From positions 1 to 64,000 of the forward strand of contig JAZUGR010000021.1 in the NCBI GenBank assembly GCA_045641345.1: 64,000 nucleotides of DNA, read 5' to 3'. This DNA comes from Cacconaster sp045641345. Its GTDB lineage: Bacteria > Bacteroidota > Bacteroidia > Bacteroidales > UBA932. Under the pieces are notes generated by a model, which ran no database searches, was not told the DNA's origin, and was given only the letters and a program-made list of their open reading frames with translations. Positions 61,008 through 64,000 of this stretch are shown here, piece after piece. Within the stretch, counting starts at the first letter, position 1. Every line of letters starts with the position of its first letter. Both the position numbers and the translations under genes were made by a program.

Positions 61008-63008
61008 ATGAACAGGATGATTCTATTATTTCTGCTTGCGATGTCGGTTCTCGCTTCGTGTACGGCACACAGGAAACTTGGGAAGGTGCGTGAGGGCAAT
61101 GTTTCGGCGACTCTTGCGCTTCCCCTCTCGGAGGAGAGGTCCCCCTATGAGCTGTCAACCGAATCTTCGGGCAGCGACACTCTGGTGGTCAAGGACCTGG
61201 AAGGGCGTGACGTCTTCATAATGAAGGCGGTCCGTGACACGGCAAGTGGAGAGATGGTGGCTGCCGACTTCATTCAGGCCGCGGTTGTGGTGGCCCGCTT
61301 CCGCAATGTGGCCGAGCGCGGAGGGAAGGTGAATGTCGCCTTCCAGCTGCAGGTGCCTCAGGTTATGCTTGATTCACGCTGGCAGATAAGATTGTTTCCC
61401 ACGATGACCATTCTTGAAGACACGGTGGCTTTGGATGCAGTGTCGATAACAGGCCGTGATTACCGCAGGGTGCAGTTGCGCGGCTATGAGAGGTACAGCC
61501 GGTTCGTGAACAGCATTGTGACCGATACCACGAGATTCATCGACCGCAGGCATCTGGATGTTTTCATCCGCAGGAACATACCGCAGCTGGATGCGTCCTG
61601 CGGCGATACGGGTTTTGTAAGCGGGACGGAGTTCAGGAGCGAATACGGGATTTCGTCACTTGATGCCGCGGAACACTATACCGACAAACTGGCACGATGG
61701 ATAAACAACACCAGGAAGCGGATGAGCCCCAGAATCTATTCCAAATATGTCAAAGTTCCCATAGGCGGCGCGGGCTTGCGGCTGGATACGGTCATCCAGA
61801 CGATTCCTGAAATTTTCGACTACAACTATACCGAGACTGTCGCCACCAGGCCGCATCTGAGGAAGGTGGAGATATCCCTGGAGGGCGGGATATGGGAGGA
61901 GGATCGCGAACTGTACCATATGAAGGCATCCGAGCCGCTCACCTTCTACATATCTTCTCTCACATCCTTTGTGGATGAAACCCCGCGTTTTCTGGACAAG
62001 GTCGTGGAGCGTCACGCCGAGGCGAGTGACGTGTACGAAATAGTCTTTCCGGTGAACGGCACAGACCTCGACCTTTCCATAGGAGGGAACCGTACCGAAA
62101 TTTCTGCCATCAAAGCCCGTCTGAGAGGCCTTATGTCCGATGCCGAATATGATCTCGACAGCATTGTGGTTACTGCAAGTGCCTCTCCCGAAGGGGCCTG
62201 GCGGCAGAATGACAGGCTGTCGCGCCTTCGCAGCCGGAACATCTGCCGCTATTTCGAAAGGTATATAAAGGATTACCGCGACAGCTGCCGCCTCTCGAGC
62301 CGCCTTTCCGTGGAGTCGGGATTCTCGGTCAATCTTGATGATAGCTATGCCGAAACTCCGGCGGTGGATACTGCAGGGCAAATCCGGTTCGTTTCGCGCA
62401 GCGAACCGGAAAACTGGGGGCTTCTGGGCCGTCTGGTCGATTGCGACACCGTGCTCTCCATATCCGAAAAGGATTTTTATCACGGCTGCGCCGCAGAGCC
62501 CGATATGGATGGAAGGGAATTGCGGCTCAGGAGAGATAAGGGCCTGTACTCCTATCTGCGCGGGACGTATTACGGCAAATGCCGCAACGTGGTGTTCAAT
62601 TTCAATATGCACCGCAGACAGATGACAAAAGATACGATCCACACCACTATCCCTGACGAGCGCTACGCCGAAGGAGTGCGTTTTCTGAAAGACCACGATT
62701 ATGAAGCGGCCCTGGAAATACTTGCCCCATACGGCGATTATAATGCGGCATTGGCCTACAGTCTGCTTGACAGGAATGCTTCGTCGCTTTCGATTCTCGA
62801 AAATCTTGAGAGGAATGCCGAAGTCAATTATCTGCTTGCCGTGGTGCTCTCGCGTCAGGGCAGGGTGGACGATGCCCTGAGGTGCTATCTGGCGGCCTGT
62901 TCGCAGAACGGGGCATACCGGCACAGGGGCAATCTTGACCCGGAGATTTTCCCGCTCATAAAAACCTATGGTCTGTTCCGTGAGGAGGATGCTCCCTCGG
63001 ATATTTAA
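61008..63008 (+). CDS. OmpA-like lipoprotein with TPR-like tail
   Basis: The 666-residue product begins MNRMILLFLLAMSVLASC with a lipobox, so it should be a lipoprotein. The N-terminal ~350 residues have a mixed beta-rich region of no family I recognise. From about 360 to 460 there is an OmpA C-like peptidoglycan-binding domain, with the typical VTASASPEGAWRQNDRLSRLRSRN stretch (split here by the writing limit; the SPEG and LSxxR motifs are near residues 400-415). The last ~120 residues are TPR-like. Similar proteins occur next to DUF3575 in Bacteroidales fimbrial operons. It may anchor fimbriae to the cell wall; this is inferred. Confidence 0.7.
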   Translation: MNRMILLFLLAMSVLASCTAHRKLGKVREGNVSATLALPLSEERSPYELSTESSGSDTLVVKDLEGRDVFIMKAVRDTASGEMVAADFIQAAVVVARFRNVAERGGKVNVAFQLQVPQVMLDSRWQIRLFPTMTILEDTVALDAVSITGRDYRRVQLRGYERYSRFVNSIVTDTTRFIDRRHLDVFIRRNIPQLDASCGDTGFVSGTEFRSEYGISSLDAAEHYTDKLARWINNTRKRMSPRIYSKYVKVPIGGAGLRLDTVIQTIPEIFDYNYTETVATRPHLRKVEISLEGGIWEEDRELYHMKASEPLTFYISSLTSFVDETPRFLDKVVERHAEASDVYEIVFPVNGTDLDLSIGGNRTEISAIKARLRGLMSDAEYDLDSIVVTASASPEGAWRQNDRLSRLRSRNICRYFERYIKDYRDSCRLSSRLSVESGFSVNLDDSYAETPAVDTAGQIRFVSRSEPENWGLLGRLVDCDTVLSISEKDFYHGCAAEPDMDGRELRLRRDKGLYSYLRGTYYGKCRNVVFNFNMHRRQMTKDTIHTTIPDERYAEGVRFLKDHDYEAALEILAPYGDYNAALAYSLLDRNASSLSILENLERNAEVNYLLAVVLSRQGRVDDALRCYLAACSQNGAYRHRGNLDPEIFPLIKTYGLFREEDAPSDI

Positions 63009-63024
63009 TGGTGAATGAGGTGAT

Positions 63025-63147
63025 ATGAAAAAAGTGATTGTGACAATGATGTTTTCCCTGGTCTTGCTTTCGGCCGTTTCGTGCAGCGGGGAAGATCCTT
63101 TCGAACCGGTTGTGCTGAAAGATTATGGTCAGGGTCTGTCCAGATAA
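63025..63147 (+). CDS. Very small lipoprotein (40 residues)
   Basis: The frame from the ATG at 63025 to the TAA at 63145-63147 encodes 40 residues. It begins MKKVIVTMMFSLVLLSAVSC, a textbook lipoprotein signal peptide with the lipobox AVSC. The mature lipid-modified peptide would be only 21 residues. It starts 16 bases after the OmpA-like gene and ends 4 bases before the FimB/Mfa2-like start. It may be a real micro-lipoprotein or the remains of a longer gene. I see no paralogue in the window. Confidence 0.6.
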   Translation: MKKVIVTMMFSLVLLSAVSCSGEDPFEPVVLKDYGQGLSR

Positions 63148-63151
63148 GGTG

Positions 63152-63952
63152 ATGACGGTTCTTGCTTTTGTGTGCCTCTTCCTCCCTCTTTCCTGCTCGG
63201 TCAAGGAAGACAGGAGCCGCTGTCCGTTTGTCCTTACCGTGGATCTCTCGCTGGCCGAACGTCCGCAGGCCTTTTGTGACAGCGTTGACGTATATGCGTT
63301 TGACGGCTCCTCCGATTGCTTTTCGAGGGTGGTTTTCTCTTTGGCGGAGAAGGGCGCCTGCACGTTCGAACTGCTTCGTGGGAAGTTCAACCTGTGTGGC
63401 TTCTTCAACTTCTCATCCTCCCTTGGGGATGTTTCTTCGGGGAGACTCGCAATTCCAATCGGCTCTCAGGCCGACAGCCTTTACGCATTCGCTTACGACA
63501 TCGAATTCTCTCTCGAAAGGATGATTGTCTATCCCAGGCTTTACAAGCAGTTCGCCACCATGTCGTTGGTCTTTGACGGAATCGGGGAAGCGGAGCAGTT
63601 TGCCGCAAACTATACGGTAAAGGTGACTTCGGATACGGGAGGAATCGGCATGGCCACCCTCGAGGGCTTTGCCGGGAAGTTTGAATATGAGCCGCCCCTT
63701 GCCGATGGCAGGGCGTCGGTGAGGCTTCCCCGTCAGGCCGGGAGCGGCCTCAGGCTTGAGGTGCGCTCAATCGCGTCCGGTGACGTGGTTTTGTCAAGAC
63801 CCCTTTCGGAAGAAATAACCGCATCCGGATACGACTGGTCCGCTCCCGATCTGGATGATATCGAGATTGCGGTTTCCGGCCTCGGACAATGCACGGTCAA
63901 GGTCAATGTCAAAGAATGGGACATATATGATATCCAGGATATAAATATTTAG
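63152..63952 (+). CDS. FimB/Mfa2-type fimbrial subunit lipoprotein
   Basis: The product is 266 residues from the ATG at 63152 (an alternative ATG at 63125 overlaps the micro-lipoprotein). A lipobox LPLSC is followed by SVKEDRSRCPFVLTVDL, the hallmark start of the FimB/Mfa2 family, which caps and anchors type V fimbriae of Bacteroidales to the outer membrane. The rest is a two-domain beta-rich body with a C-terminal WDIYDIQDINI. Downstream genes should include the fimbrillin; the next start codon is at 63986, cut by the window. Confidence 0.85.
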   Translation: MTVLAFVCLFLPLSCSVKEDRSRCPFVLTVDLSLAERPQAFCDSVDVYAFDGSSDCFSRVVFSLAEKGACTFELLRGKFNLCGFFNFSSSLGDVSSGRLAIPIGSQADSLYAFAYDIEFSLERMIVYPRLYKQFATMSLVFDGIGEAEQFAANYTVKVTSDTGGIGMATLEGFAGKFEYEPPLADGRASVRLPRQAGSGLRLEVRSIASGDVVLSRPLSEEITASGYDWSAPDLDDIEIAVSGLGQCTVKVNVKEWDIYDIQDINI

Positions 63953-63985
63953 TGTCAAACCTTTTAACCTTTAACAAAACACATC

Positions 63986-64000
63986 ATGAAAACATCAATG
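63986..64000 (+). CDS. Start of a further gene (partial, first 5 codons)
   Basis: An ATG at 63986 preceded by AT-rich sequence opens MKTSM and runs off the window. Position after the FimB/Mfa2-type gene makes a fimbrillin or fimbrial-tip lipoprotein likely, but five codons cannot prove it. Confidence 0.4.

Noticed and set aside
1..64000. CRISPR arrays, insertion sequences, integrases, toxin-antitoxin or other mobile elements
   Set aside because: No direct repeats with spacers, transposase motifs, terminal inverted repeats or att-like duplications were seen by eye.

Overview
The window is a gene-dense, fairly GC-rich stretch of a Bacteroidota chromosome, most likely order Bacteroidales. The evidence is many promoters of the Bacteroides type (-33 TTTG, -7 TAnnTTTG), a BACON-domain lipoprotein, a GSCFA protein, an SDR-type threonine dehydrogenase, an Oar-like TonB receptor, a BspA-like surface protein, and a FimB/Mfa2-type fimbrial lipoprotein at the right edge. 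I cannot name the genus; a Rikenellaceae (Alistipes) relative or an uncultured gut lineage would fit. I saw no rRNA operon, insertion sequence, integrase, prophage or CRISPR array. No gap between genes exceeds about 240 bases.

Layout. 1-3.2 kb: end of rpsL, then rpsG, fusA, rpsJ, a CAU-anticodon tRNA and a strong terminator. 3.2-8.3 kb: CstA-type transporter, CPA2 antiporter and a shortened GH2-like protein. 8.3-10.4 kb (minus): secreted serine hydrolase and an EEP-fold phosphodiesterase. 10.5-15.2 kb: PlsC-like acyltransferase, Omp85-type barrel, BspA-like lipoprotein, perfect hairpin terminator. 15.2-16.5 kb (minus): metK behind a SAM-II-like riboswitch. 16.6-19.8 kb: comF, then a BACON lipoprotein, a C69 peptidase and a small exported protein. 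19.8-23.1 kb (minus): cdaA and mutS2. 23.2-26.6 kb: a large solitary TonB receptor. 26.7-32.2 kb: yraN, manC, pheS, an M3 peptidase and a second EEP protein. 32.2-38.6 kb (minus): a six-gene run from a sugar nucleotidyltransferase through a flippase-like protein, PfkB kinase, tgt and an LptG-like permease to an MFS nucleoside transporter. 38.7-44.7 kb: C26 amidotransferase (plus), MBL hydrolase-uvrA-kinase (minus), deoxynucleoside kinase (plus). 44.7-49.5 kb (minus): yifB/comM, tsaE, TPR protein and an EnvC-like protein in an overlapping chain. 49.6-51.3 kb (minus): PagL-like protein and a metallophosphoesterase. 51.4-57.2 kb: rsmE, alaS and a remarkable LptF-Fmt fusion. 57.2-60.2 kb (minus): Ntn hydrolase, GSCFA protein, threonine dehydrogenase. 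60.4-64 kb: a fimbria-type envelope cluster running off the window.

Most genes are housekeeping. Themes are translation (S12, S7, EF-G, S10, PheS, AlaS, Tgt, TsaE, RsmE, Fmt), DNA repair (UvrA, MutS2), and the cell envelope (two LptF/G permeases, PagL-like, EnvC-like, Omp85, fimbrial genes). The most unusual items are the LptF-Fmt fusion, the metK leader in which a SAM-II aptamer precedes a hairpin over a strong Shine-Dalgarno, several -7 promoter boxes only 4-6 bases from start codons (possible leaderless mRNAs), a Tgt lacking its zinc cysteines, and two secreted Ntn hydrolases whose nucleophile should be exposed by signal peptidase. I did not find a clearly novel multi-gene defence or metabolic system.
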